Part shown: piece by piece, positions 36,071 through 47,902 of the stretch
Layout of the letters: every line of letters begins with the position of its first letter
How positions within the stretch are numbered: position 1 is the stretch's first letter
Source: Monarcha castaneiventris obscurior
Taxonomy: Eukaryota; Chordata; Aves; Passeriformes; Monarchidae
Direction: 5' to 3'
Assembly: GCA_026261815.1 (NCBI GenBank)
Contig: JAMPIT010000230.1
Coordinates: 10,973,001 to 11,037,000 of the forward strand
Length of the DNA: 64,000 nucleotides
Translations under genes and position numbers: made by a program
Notes under the pieces: model-generated
Database searches by the model: none
The model's input: the letters and a program-made list of their open reading frames with translations, nothing else
Told to the model about the DNA's origin: nothing

Positions 36071-36464
36071 CTACCAGCAGGTGGGCACTAATAAATACTT
36101 TATATTGCTGAAGATTATAACTATCAATACAAAACGTATTCCAATTATTGCAAGGAGGCTGAACCCAAAAAGTCCAATGTCACTGAGGTTTATAATTCCA
36201 TCCTCATCTAATGCTATTGTGCAGGTACATGTGTGATCTTTATGGGGAGTATCCACTTTCAGACACTGCACTGCCTCATCACAATAGGTTTCTGTCATTT
36301 CGTGATTTAAATTACATCCTTTTGTTTTGTTAACTCCTTTAATAAGTGTTTTAAACTGCCACCTTTCTGCTCTTTCTTTTTTGCACCTTCTCCCTCCTGC
36401 AGAGTCTCCTTGCAGGTTTGCTAATTCTTCAGGGGTTTTCCTGACACCTTTTTGTCCGTCAGTC
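36071..36464 (-). CDS. Candidate terminal exon, 130 codons, membrane-anchored product of unknown family
   Basis: The minus-strand frame stays open from an acceptor-like site (ACAG ending at 36465, preceded by GGCTCCCTTGATTAAC with a branch-point-like TTGATTAAC) to a TAG at 36071-36073. After one phase base it gives 130 residues. Residues 1-49 are hydrophilic and K/R-rich. Cysteines lie at 27, 50, 61, 67, 79, 81 and 129. Sequons occur at N45-K-T and N92-L-S. Residues 96-118 form one hydrophobic segment with a central Arg110, followed by a 12-residue tail. Codons downstream of residue 50 often begin with G or A, as in real coding DNA. Arg in a membrane segment recalls receptors that pair with acidic signalling partners, but I recognise no family. 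Caution: residues 22-35 lie opposite a plus-strand pyrimidine tract (about 36361-36405), and frames this long are expected by chance a few times in 64 kb. No upstream exon was identified. Confidence 0.27.
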
Positions 36465-36475
36465 CTGTACAGTTA

Positions 36476-36660
36476 ATCAAGGGAGCCAGTGAGCATGCAG
36501 GGGTTAGCCTGGAGCAGAGTTAATCGGGCTGGCTTTGACTTAATTGTGCCTATTGTTATAGGGGAAATCAGCACCTGGTGCAGGGGGCCAGTGCTGCTGA
36601 TTGCTTGAGAGGCTCAGCTTGCAGTACTGTGTACAACATGATCACTTGCCCCAGAGTTGC
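36476..36660. other. Possible conserved non-coding element
   Basis: A GC-balanced block just outside the candidate exon. It has TTAATCGGGCTGG, GACTTAATTGTG, an ATTGTT SOX-type core (36552-36557) and a CACCTG E-box (36572-36577) within a compact stretch. If the neighbouring exon is real, this would be its upstream intron. The enhancer reading is inference. Confidence 0.28.
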
Positions 36661-37507
36661 TTCTAGTTGTAAAGCAGGAGTTCTAACACTTTTAGCCTAG
36701 AAAGACATGAAAATAATAGCTTAAAAGTAGGTAAGCTCATACCCTGGGAATTAAAATAAAGAACAAATGAATAATACCAGTGCAGCTACTTTTTTTGGGC
36801 TGCTAAAATTGTATTGAAAGTGAATTGGTTGTAGCACATATATATTAAACTATGAGCACTCTCTAGCACATCTGTACGTTGTTTAGCACAGCCATATTTT
36901 AACAAGGAACTATAGGAAAGTGATGTGGAGTGACACAAATCAGTGTCTGAAGACATCAAAAACCCATGGTTTTTTTAAGGTCCAACACAGCTTTATCACA
37001 GACTGCCACTGATTGTAGTTTAGCTCGTTTTCCGCAAAAAGAAATCAGATAAACAAATGGTGGATTCCCACTGAAAGTGAACTCATGTTACATGAAGAAC
37101 CATTGTGTTCATTTCTTGCTTTGATTGAAAAGCAAGCTAAGAATAAGGTGATTTAGACAAAATAAGTATTTTGATTGTTGACTTGCAGATGCTTAGATGA
37201 CTACAGACCTTGCTATAGTTCTGCAGTTGTGTCTTTTTGATGGTGTTGATGTTACCAAATGAACTCTTCCAGAGTAAAGACATATCAGGCCATTGGAAGC
37301 CAGCAAAAAGCAGTGTAAAACCCAGACAAATCAGAAAAGGATAGAAATGGTTCTGCAGATGCTGTCAGATGAGCTGTCACCCAGTAGCATATCAGCAGAA
37401 TATTTCCAGCTCAGCCTTACAGGCCATGTTTTTATGTCACATATTTTTCATAGTCTCTAAGTTCTCCTGTGTCAGTGTAAGATCCAGAAGCCATAATGTT
37501 TTCACCT
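36661..37507. other. Non-coding, nothing recognised
   Basis: AT-rich sequence without supported features. Confidence 0.5.
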
Positions 37508-37550
37508 ATATGTGAGGTACTTGTAACAGTGTGATAAATACCTCACATAT
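37508..37550. repeat. Hairpin with 12-bp perfect arms, 19-base loop
   Basis: ATATGTGAGGTA (37508-37519) is exactly complementary to TACCTCACATAT (37539-37550), with a possible T-G wobble extending the stem by one pair. The stem is too short for a typical pre-miRNA, and no longer pairing is evident outside it. Confidence 0.95.
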
Positions 37551-37882
37551 GCCACAGGGTGGATGCACTTTCTCTTTTTGTCATAGTAGTGATACATTGG
37601 TATCATTCTAATACAATAGTAAGGAAATAAGCACATGAAATTATTATTTTCCAATATTTAACATTGTTTTCCTAGCTAAGTATGAAGGGAGTTAAATCTT
37701 TCTGAGGTTTTACAGATGACAAACTGCCAAATGGTATCAAGACTCTCAACATTCAAAGGAATGTATTGTAAAAAGGTAAACAGTGTTTAGTAAATCACTG
37801 GATTTAATTTCAAAAATGAATTTATAGTTCCCTAAATAATTAAATTAAACACTTATGAAATTATTACATTTTCTTCTCATTG
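37551..37882. other. Non-coding, nothing recognised
   Basis: AT-rich spacer between the hairpin and the tandem duplication. No supported feature. Confidence 0.5.
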
Positions 37883-37966
37883 GTTTCATGTGATCACAGC
37901 TTTAAACTGAAATAGAAACTTTTTGTTTCATATGATCACAGCTTTAAACTGAAATAGAAACTTTTT
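37883..37966 (+). repeat. 42-bp tandem duplication, two copies
   Basis: Copy one (37883-37924) and copy two (37925-37966) begin GTTTCATGTGATCAC and GTTTCATATGATCAC and are otherwise identical through GAAATAGAAACTTTTT. One substitution in 42 bases points to a recent local duplication. Each copy carries a TGATCA core. Confidence 0.97.
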
Positions 37967-39014
37967 ATTTCTTCTCAGATCTCTGCTTCATTATACTTAA
38001 GACTTCAAATCCAGTGCCATTTTCACAGCATAAAAAAATTATTTTATTTAGTCAATTTGGTTTTAAACCTTATTCAGGACATCCTACAACTTTTAAGTTC
38101 TATCAAAATATTTTTTTAGTGATTTTTCTTCCATTTGAAATGAAATTATTTCTCAAGAGGAGAGTTTGCCCTGTTCTAAGGACATGGAAGAATTGCACAT
38201 ATGACAGTGCTGTTCATGTTAGCTTTGTGCCTGAAGCTCTCATGATGGAGTCATTTACAATTTTACTTCTTCATTGATAAGCCATTATCTGTAGACTGTT
38301 TTTATAACTGCAGGGTTTTGCACTTTGCCACAGAAGAGTAGCACTAAGTTCACAGCAATCTATTTCCCTAATTTCTCCATAATGCACCGTGACCTTTCCC
38401 AGGATGGTGTTTCTTTGTAGCAAGATGAAGAGGAAGAAAAATAAGAGTTTGCCCTTTCCAACTAATTGACCAATGTTTTGTTTTTAAAGGTAGTGTTACC
38501 TTTTCAATGCAGTTGTTAAAGATATAATTTCTTTATTCCTTTGTTCTGTTGACTCCTCCAATACTCTGGAATATACCATAACTGCAGTCCAAAGCTCATT
38601 GTGTAGAAATTACAAGTAGAGTTATATTCAGTCTATTAATTTAGTCACTATGCTTGCAAGTAATACCCTTGGTAAAGTTTGTTACAGTATGGTGATAACA
38701 ACTGAAGTAATTGTCGACTAATTTGTTCTCTTAAGTGTGTTTTAACATTTTAATCTTTAAAGGATGTCCTGTGGGAGGAGAAGTAGTTTTTTGAGCCACG
38801 TATTATGAAAAAATGGAAAAATCTTTTATTTGTAGGTAATTCATTTTAGGAATAAAAGTTAAATAATATTCTATGAATAAAAATGTAATAGGCTATAAGA
38901 AAACTTTGGGGTTCTTGTGTTTTCATGAAGAAAACTTATTTTTGTAAAATATTCTCAGGAAGATGTGTGATCTGAATTGCACAAGCAGCTATAAAGTGAG
39001 ACTCAGTGAGGAAA
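37967..39014. other. Non-coding, nothing recognised
   Basis: AT-rich sequence with a decayed 87-codon frame at 38014-38277 that matches nothing. No supported feature. Confidence 0.5.
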
Positions 39015-39330
39015 TAAAGGCGCTTTGCATTTACTGATTCTGCTCCCAAGCCATATGTTTTAACATGCATGGGGTTTGTTTTGCTGTTTCAGGGCGGAAA
39101 AGCAGTAAAAGCAAATATTCACATATACACGCACAGCAGACTCTAAATTCAGCTCTTTCCGAACATAAATTTGCGATCTTCCAAGTAGGAATGGAAGGTT
39201 CCCTGTGATGTGGCAGAAGCTGCAGCACATGAGGAGAAGTCATACGCTGGATAGACAGACATTCTCAATACGTCAGACTCCTCCGTGCTCAATTGGAGAA
39301 GCTATTAAGCAGTGACTGCAGGGCAGTGTT
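39015..39330. other. Possible conserved non-coding element
   Basis: A less AT-rich block with a TTTGCAT octamer-like core (39024-39030), scattered CpG (GGGCGG, ACACGCAC, TTGCGATC, ATACGTCAG, CTCCGTGC) and CTCAATTGGAGAAGCTATTA near 39288. There is no recognisable frame. The enhancer-like reading is tentative. Confidence 0.27.
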
Positions 39331-41174
39331 TTTACTTTTTCCATGTCTTGGCTTGTTTATGTTAAATCAGACCGCAGGAGGTCTGTTGCGTTTCTCTGGC
39401 AGTTATTGCAAGGCTTGCTGTGGCAAATTCTATTTATGACACTTGCTGTATCCTAGGTGCAGTGAATCTTGGCAGACAATCTGGAAAATTTCCCATCTTT
39501 GTACATGCAGAATATAATATCTCAGTAATGGTGTGACTGTGGTGACTCAGTGCGAAGGTCTTAAGTTCAACTACCAGAGTAGCCAAAAAATCTAGACACA
39601 TTTTAATTGCTGGCATGACATTTGAAGTATTTGCTTCACCACTGGACGTAAAATACTAAATTGAAACTCCTCCTGTTTTGGCTAGAGTATACTCAAATTG
39701 AAGAAAAGATCCAAGAGCAGCATTTCAGAGGTGTAGGTTGATGGCTTCTGGCCAGCATTTTTTTCACCAGTATGATGGTCATGTCTGTTAAGAGGAAATA
39801 ACCTTGCATGTGTGTGTTTTGGCACTGCAGCTATTCTCAGTGATGTGTGCACTGTCAATCATGCGGTTGTCCTACATAAATAACATATTGATGATTACAG
39901 AGATCTGGGATTCTGTTATGGTTCTGCAGGAGTGTAAACAAGTTGTCGAAAATCATTTATCCATACACAAAATGCCATTGGTTATTCCATTGTAAAATCT
40001 CACTTTAAAACTGCTGAACAACTTTTCTTAAGGCAAAAGTGAACCTTGTAAAATCAGAGACCATTGCAACCTTTTGGTAATATATTTCATATTAACTTAG
40101 GGACCGTAAGAACACATGCAGTTTATTTACAAGAGAGTAAAACAACGTGACAGTGAATGGTTGACCTATGCTCAATAACTTTCTTTTGGGGCTTTTAGAG
40201 TGTTCTGCTGCTTTTAAAACGTGCATCTCATGGTCAAGCAGGGGGAAATTAACCAAGTTAGGGCCTAAGGATCCTATTCTCTAGAGTGAGAATGATGATT
40301 ATATAGATGGCCATAAGGGCCAGCGGTCGTACGACTGCTGGGTGAATAATAAAGCTTCTGTGGGGGTTTTGGTGTCTTTTCTTTGTGTTGGGCTGCTGAT
40401 GTGGTTTGATAAATGTGTAGAGCTAGAGGATGCATGGGATAATTGGCACAACCACCACAGATCTCTGGGAGGTTGCCTGGAGCATCTGCCCTGAAGCTGA
40501 GAACCCCAGCTCTGGCAATGCCACAGACCTATTTGCCATCTTGCCATTGGTTCCTGTGTAGTGACTGAGCACAGGGGCCCACTCAGTTGCTTGTGGAGGC
40601 TGCATCAGCATGGAAGCACGGACTAACCTTTTCCTGGCATTTCTTTTATTTTGTGCCATATCGGATTTCCAAATTCTCATGCAGTTTCACGTCTGTCATT
40701 GGCATGGAAGAGTTGACAGCTGCTACATGATGGCAAAGCAAATGTATCCTTGCCTCCTTGCAGTCCTCCCACTTGTGACTCACATGGGGTTTTTTTAAGG
40801 GAGAGTATAAAGACTTTAAGGACAAAGGATTTCTTTCTGCACTTTAGGAGGCTTTTTCTTTCTTGTGATAAGAACCATCAGAATAATACATTTTGCAGTA
40901 GGGGACGTACCTGCTTTATAACACCAGCACCTGTGGACTGCCATAATTAATGTGTGAATCTAAAAGTGGTAAGAGAAGACAAAAAGAAGTGAAAGAGAGC
41001 TCAGTCTTGTGCTTCCCAGCTGCTGATGTCGGTGACTTCAGTAACGAATGCCGATCATGCCAGAAATGCAAACAGCATGTGCACGGGTTTGTTTCCATTG
41101 TAAAGAGATAGGATACTTAATTAATTTCATGAGGCCTCTGGGCTGCTGTTGACAAAAAGTGCTTACACCACAAA
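39331..41174. other. Non-coding, nothing recognised
   Basis: Moderately complex sequence around 40320-40640 carries opposite-strand frames of 82 to 85 codons with no recognisable product. No repeat family assigned. Confidence 0.45.
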
Positions 41175-41209
41175 GTTAGGTTGCGGGTTAAGGATAGGGT
41201 TAGGGAAGG
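41175..41209 (+). repeat. Short degenerate telomere-like patch
   Basis: The stretch GTTAGGTTGCGGGTTAAGGA followed by TAGGGTTAGGGAAGG contains one perfect TTAGGG and several near-units in register. It is far too short to be a telomere and would be an interstitial telomere-like relic, such as those left by telomerase-assisted break repair, or chance G-rich sequence. Confidence 0.5.
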
Positions 41210-41739
41210 TTTGAAGTACTGATCCCTAGACTCAAATTACCTTTAACATTTTCTTTAATGATACAGATACACTAGTTTTGCTTAATTACTCTTTGCTGTC
41301 TAAAGCAATCTTTCCCTTGAGTCACTGAAAGTTTTATTACAACGCTTTAATCTGATTTTGAAAATTAATATACTTGTACCATCTTTTAATTTGTACGTGT
41401 AAAATCTGCTTTGTTTAAAATTTCAACCAGATTAGAAGGCAATATAATAAAAAACAATATGTTACTGACCTGATGGAAATCAGCACAAAATTATTTAAAA
41501 AAATATATTTAGCAGTTGAAATCATGTAAGTCAAACTTAAGAAATGCATATCTTGAATCACCCAGGAACTTGGACAAAATATAGAAAAGCATACATATAA
41601 GAAAAAACGAGTGGGAGGAAACCTGAACAATGATCGTGAGAGCCTGAAAACACACGTTTTGTTTCCTAGCACCCATGTATTTGGGTTTAGCTGAAGCAGA
41701 ATGTATAAAGTGTCTTCCCTTTTACTGTTAGCTTGAGGC
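41210..41739. other. Non-coding, AT-rich
   Basis: No feature supported. The left part of a 168-codon minus-strand frame (41415-41921) runs through it. Its C-terminal half is a run of hydrophobic and aromatic residues typical of translated AT-rich DNA. Confidence 0.5.
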
Positions 41740-41935
41740 AGCCCTGCTTTTAGGAGCCTGGGCCGTGTCCACAGCAGCCCTGGGTTTTTGCCTCCGTTGC
41801 CTATGCCCTGTAGAGACGGAGTGCCCCGAGCCCCCTGCAGAGGTTTGAGCGCTGCCTCAGGGATCTCACCCTCGCCTGGCTGCCCCAGGAATGGGGTCAC
41901 TGGAGGATGTGCCAAGCACACACTTCTGCTGCCTT
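41740..41935. other. Isolated GC/CpG-rich block
   Basis: About 200 bp at roughly 60 percent GC with at least six CpG sites (GGGCCGTG, CTCCGTTG, GACGGAG, CCCCGAGC, GAGCGCTG, CTCGCC), set in DNA that is far more AT-rich. It underlies the N-terminal part of a 168-codon minus-strand frame that I do not recognise. Options are a decayed LTR or retrogene fragment, an alternative promoter, or a local gene-conversion hotspot. No TATA box or family landmark decides the matter. Confidence 0.5.
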
Positions 41936-43799
41936 CACTTGGGCTGAGTTGAAGTCCTTCAGGGGTGAGTTATCCCTGATACTGAGCTGTGAGTTACTGA
42001 CACCAGGGATATGGCGAAAGCTGATAAAAGTGTCGCTGTGGCAGACAGTAGGATGTTTAGCAAAACCGACCCATGATTGTTTCCAGAGACCACTTTCACG
42101 CTGCGGAATTTCCCAATGTGCTGCCTTAGAAAGCTCAGCTGTAGCACAGCATCTGCTCCGTGGTTTTATCTGTCTTTGCCTTTTCTGCATTTCCTGATTT
42201 TACTCATGTGTTGTAGAGGCATGGGGCTGTAATGGGACACAGGTTAAATGTGATGAAGAAATAAACTAAAAGAGTTAAACTGTGTGCAATCTAGAAGGAA
42301 TGAGAAGCCATTGGCCATGTTAATTCTGAGAACAGGTATGATTTAGTACCAGCTCATTAGGAGTACAGCTGGCAGCCAAAAGGACTGCGGCTGTGTATGA
42401 AAATCATATCTTTACAAGACTAAGAAAATATGCTGAATGTAGGTGTGAAATTACTGAGAATTTATTTGAACACATTTTAACATCATCTAAGAGATAATCC
42501 ATAGAGAGCACAGGACTTAAAAACACTTAAATTTGTACATGCATATTACACAATTTTTTCATTAGAGACCCTGTACTGCTCCCCTGCCATACCGGGCAAA
42601 GATTGGGGCTTAGAAAATTAGTAAAATAAAAATTCAAAGAGTACCCAGAACATATCAGAATGGTGATTCACCTTGCTAGGAAATTAAATTCTCTTAGGGG
42701 AAAAAAAATTACATTTTGCATCTCTGTACATCAAAAATGTTGCTGAACTATTTTTTTAAACCTACTAAGTGAAAAAAAAATCACTATTTCTGAGACATGC
42801 CATTTGATATTTATGAAGATATTAGAAGTGATTTCTTAAGTAAAATAAAGTAAACATTCAACATGTTTTTTACAGAAATAATATTTTCATTTAAAGTCAA
42901 AATGATGGATTTCCTTACTACCCTTTTTCAGCTTCACGTGCAAATTGTATGTAAATGAATGCAAATAAGCACTCCTCACTACTAAGTTGCTTAGAAGCAT
43001 AAAAGTGCAGAAAATTAAGATGTTCAGACAGAGCTGTGCATCTCATTTATGTAAAGAATGTTTAAACTTAAATATTTCAGCAAAAAGTGTTATTGTTTCA
43101 GGTCATAAAATGTTTTTTTGTGCATTACAGAGAAAGTGCACAAAAATTTTATTATCTTCTGAAGACCTCTTAGTGTATATGGGAGTTAGTCCTGTGTCAG
43201 CCAACCTAACAAAAAAAAACAACAACCAAGAAACTATGAAATAACTAAAAGGTCAGCACTGCAATTTTGAACATTTTCCACCGAAGTGTGGACTAAGTTC
43301 TACCAGCTTTCATACCTTGTTTTTGTCTGTCTTTTTAGTTAACACTTCTGCAGTGGATAAACCTGAAACCTAGTGGAAAAGAAACCTTGAAAACCAGAAC
43401 CACAGAAATTTCCTTTTTCATTCAAACCTGCATAAAACCTGGCATGACAGCCAGCAGACTCCCCACCCGACTCTAATGGTGCTATGCATCATGAGAAAGG
43501 AAAATTCTCCTTGATTTTCAGTAAGATACCAGGCTTGAGAAATGCCTGTGGTGCCGTAAGGGATTAACGATCTCTGTGCTATTTATAACTAGGCAAACTA
43601 AATTGCAATTTTTAGAGAATTATTGTAGTTTTATTGTGCTGCCTGGCCAAATTCAGTGAGCAGGACTCATTAGTGTGTAAAACAGGGTTAATTTATACTG
43701 AGTATCCCCCATCTTTGGATGGGAGTTCTATGTAAATCATTTTTTCTGGTCATTAATTTAGGCTGTTTGCATTTCTTTTACTATGGGAGCATAAGTATT
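41936..43799. other. Non-coding, nothing recognised
   Basis: The first 260 bp remain moderately GC-balanced and may belong with the GC-rich block. Beyond that the sequence is AT-rich with A-runs and no supported feature. Confidence 0.45.
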
Positions 43800-43847
43800 A
43801 TTAACTAAACTAATTAACTTAACTAAATTAAGTAATATTAACTAAAC
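43800..43847 (+). repeat. Degenerate tandem TTAACTAAA-type repeat
   Basis: ATTAACTAAAC occurs at 43800-43810 and again at 43837-43847, with related TTAACTTAACTAAATTAAG sequence between. This is a small AT-rich minisatellite. Confidence 0.8.
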
Positions 43848-46800
43848 TTCCCTGGCAAAAATGCCCCCTCATGCCTCATACTTGATGTGGAAAATGTTTG
43901 CTCTTCTCGCAGAACTCCCCTGTAATTGAAGGGTGAGGGCTGTATTATGCAGCTGGAAAAACCTAGTGATAATTGGCATTTAAAACATATTTCCGTAGCT
44001 CTAGAAACAGGAAACCAAGGTATCTCTAGAAAGTAATTCGATGAATACTTCCGAAATATTGGGAAAAATGCAGTGAATCTTTCAATGGTTGATTCCATCC
44101 TGATTGATCTTAGAGTTTTTTGAAGTAATTGATGGTATTTCTTTAGTTCAGTCCGTTAGTGCAAATAATTATTAATCAATATGCACTCAGCTCTTACTTT
44201 AGAAGATAATTTTAACACATGATTTATTCTGAACATTTCAATTGAACTACCTTTACAAGGAGAAAATCAATTGGCTAGTGGTCTAAAGCACTTTAATTAT
44301 CTGAAGAGCTGTATTCTGTTTTAGGCCTTTTTTTTAGGGTTTTTTTTTTTTTTAAATACATTGTCCCATTGTGATATAATCCTTCTGCTGGGCTGTACTT
44401 TGCTATCCTCAGAAACTAACTAATTCTCTATTTCAGATTATTTTGCTTGGAAATTTTCAGTTCAATACAGCAAACACGCTAGGATTAAACACTAACATTG
44501 GAAATTAAATGATATGCAAAATGGAATAAAACTATAGCTTTTTCCACAGGAGAAAACAGTTGGTTGAGTTTGTTGGTTTGGTTGGGTTTTTTTGTGAATG
44601 TGTCAGCACATTTCTAATTTCTTTAGATGTTTTCTCATTCATAGCAAGCATAGCAGTGGAAAATTACAGTTAATTTGAAATGATAGCGTGATGCCAGAAC
44701 TTAGACAGAGGTTTGAAACATTATAGGACAAAAGGTGAAATCATTAATTCATTTGCAGTGAATACTAAATTCCTGAAATATGCATAACTCTCTCATTATA
44801 TTTATATTTATGTGTTTAAAAATGCCTGTAAATATTATTGTGAGTCTGAAGGAGCATTTGTGCCGTGTCTATGAGCATGTCAATACAGCCTTTCAAAGTA
44901 ATTTGCACTTGGGCTGAGGCATAAGGTTATGGAGCCATCTGTCATCATGAAAAATCATTAGAATAAAGAGTGTGGTACAATTCCACTCATGTTCATGATA
45001 CGTTGCATTTCAACAACACCAGTACAAACACTTCTCTCAAATGCCCTTCATAGGCCTAACAGGGAAACTTGAAAAGAATCTTGCGAACAAATAGATCAGG
45101 TGCCAGTGGATTCACACCAAAAACTTCAGCCTGCAGATAGTCTTGTGGTGGTTCTTTGGGATCTGGGGGAGGTTGCCCTTGAAAGTTCCAGGGGAAGAGT
45201 TTCTGTGTCTAACAATAAAAGGAGTTGATGCTCTTGAAATGGCCTGAAGTTAGTGTTTGGTTATATATACATTCCTTATTGCATTTCTTGTATTTCTCCC
45301 AAATTGGACAATGAACATATAATCATAAACATCCTGTTTGCTATTTAATGTGTTTATAGTCATTGTTTCTCAGTTCTCATGGCTTTCCATAATGCTGCAA
45401 GAGACGAATAGTTTCTTCCTTTGCAATAGTATAGGGTTTGGTTTTTTTGTATACCAAAAAAGCTATATATCTTCATAATAGGAAAGTTTAGATCTTAGGG
45501 TTGTATTTTGCTGGAAACATTCCTTAAGAAGATTCCTTGGAGGATGTTAGTAATGTAAGAGTTTTAAAGAATCCAATAATACAGAGACAGCACTACAGTC
45601 TGAGGACCCAATTACTGAAACACTTGTACATATGTTTACTTTTAAGTCATTAAGTACTGTGCATATGGAAAACATCATGTCCTTCATTTCTGAGCCTTGA
45701 TCTTCAAATGTAAGTGTTGTAGAAGCAGGGTTTTTGAATTTTATCCTGTTAGGTTCTGAGTACCTTATTTACTGTCGGATCTGGTGGGAGATCTGCCTGC
45801 TCGATAGCTTGTAGCAGGTAACTCTGTTATCCAGGCAATCAGAAAGGAAGGAGTGAGTTTGCTTTAGGGTGTAAAAATATATTTTACTTGATGTTAATTG
45901 CTACAGCTGATGACATAATGAATGACCTCCCAGAGGATGTCCTAGAAGGAATTCTATTGTGGTGTGTATTTTCCTGCTAAGAGCCTGTGACAGATGATCA
46001 TACTTTAAATTCTGTTTTGGATGAGACAGAAGCAATATCAATGTGAATATTAGAATAAATCTTTGTTCATTTCAAGTTATAATTAATAAGCATAATTTAT
46101 GTTGTCAGTGGCTTGATTTGAGATCAAGATTTCTATAGGAATAAGAGAGAGGTCAGACTTCAGACATGTTCGCTGCTCTTGTTTGCTGTCTGAGAGTCTG
46201 TGTGCTATCTCCTCTTCTGCAGAAATAGCAGCTCTTTTGTTTTCCTCTGTAATGATGCCTGTAATCTGAACTTTTGCATTAGTATATCTGGCTAAACTTA
46301 TTAATGAGAATTCTGACCTGGTTCAAATCAACCAGATTTTTTTCCTTTCAGTTCAGTTAATGGCCTTTCTATTTTTCACTCAATAGCCTTTTTGAAGAAC
46401 AGCTTTTAAAAACCTGGGATTGGAAGCAGTGCTATATCATCTGCCTTATGAGAGAAAGGATGAAGAAGATGTGTTCATGTAGCCAATCAATAGTTTTTTT
46501 ACCTTGGCTGTTTTAACTATATTTTTTTGGAGGTGATTATTTCCAACACCAGATAGTCTGTCTAATAGGTATAGTAAAGGTGATCTCTTTTAGGTTATTT
46601 AGTTCAATTTCCAACAGAAGTGAACTATTGAGGAAGTGTATTTAGAAAAGTCTATTTTTCAAGAATTCTAAGGCTAGAACAAAGGACAGGAGATCATGAT
46701 GGGGTGCTGGTAGAGCTGCCACACACAGAAGTACAATAGCGAGCACCTCTGACTGCAGAGGAACTGTCGAAGCACTGTAAAATCAAGTTGCTGTGTGTGA

Positions 46801-47902
46801 AAGATCAAGCAGGTTAACTCCTGGGATTTTTTTTCTATCAAGATACTTTCTTCCTTCCATTCTGTTGCCTGCTGTCTTCAGAGCACAGTGGTATTGAGAC
46901 TCTGCAGATTTAAAACATCTGTCTTTCCATCTCCAGTGTACTATGGAAGGATAGCTCTCAATTTAGTCTTAAAAAATTTAGCTGCATGTTAGGGTGCCTT
47001 TGTTTTTACAAATTTTTATCCTTTTTGGGGCTACAGGCTAGGCAGGTATTTTCTACAGTGTTTTCAATATTATGACCCTTTTGTTATTTTTTTGAAAAGA
47101 GTATTTGTAGCCATTGTTACAGAATTCAGATCTATTTAATTAAGTCAGGATTAGGAACCTAAATTATTTTGTATTGCCCAATTGAGTGTTTTCTTGTGTG
47201 TCTGAATTCTGGTTTTGAGACGCATGAAAACAATGGCAGGCTCAGTATTGTTGTAAGGAAAGAGTCCACAGTGTTATATTAAAACAAATTTAGAAATAGC
47301 TACATTTTAAATCATGCATAATGCACTTAGGTAAAACACTGGAATTTTCATATTGCAAAGAATTTGATTAATTTGGCTCATTAGGTACAAATAAGTCTGA
47401 ACTAAAAATGCAAATACATTTAACATCGTATGAAGAAGTGGGAATTAAAACCAGGTCTTGAGAAAAATTATAAACTTTATGTTTGCAGGTTTTATGATGC
47501 AAATGCAATTATAATGTCTTTATAGGTACTCACCACAGGCTTAATCTTTCAAGTTTGAACTCGCATAAAACTGTCTTAATTTATGAGCTATGTCTGTTAG
47601 TGTTGGATAACTAGCTAGAAGATAAATCTGTACTTAGTACAAATCTGTCTGAGTTGATGGTGTTGAATATAATTTATATAGAAAGTATAGGTTTTTGTGA
47701 GAAACAGAGCAGTTTTATTTGACAGCTTTAGTTGCAGGCATGGTTATTATCCTCAATTGTTGCATATATTCTCAGGAACATTTTTTGCCTTTTGCACCTT
47801 ATTTAGCATTTGAGGATTTTATTTTTATTTTCATTTTCCGCTTACTCGCAGTGTATTGTTCTGCTACAGTTTGAAGGTTTCTATTGTTTATAGCCATTTT
47901 TG
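43848..47902. other. Non-coding, one conserved-looking patch
   Basis: The patch at about 44860-45010 is complex sequence with CATTTGTGCCGTGTCTATGA, AATTTGCACTTGGGC and CATGTTCATGATACG, and looks enhancer-like. The remainder is AT-rich with no exon or repeat family. A weak CR1-like phrase near 46590 (TTTTAGGTTATTTAGTTCAA) is not enough for a call. Confidence 0.4.

Noticed and set aside
37508..37550. Pre-miRNA
   Set aside because: The stem is only 12 bp, below the length needed for a typical Drosha/Dicer substrate, and does not extend.
41415..41921. 168-codon minus-strand open frame, the longest seen
   Set aside because: Half of it is translated AT-rich DNA and half crosses a GC-rich patch. 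The two halves differ sharply in composition, no domain is visible and no splice or start context supports it.
46576..46630. Possible CR1 fragment
   Set aside because: The match covers about 20 bases and lacks the tail and other landmarks.
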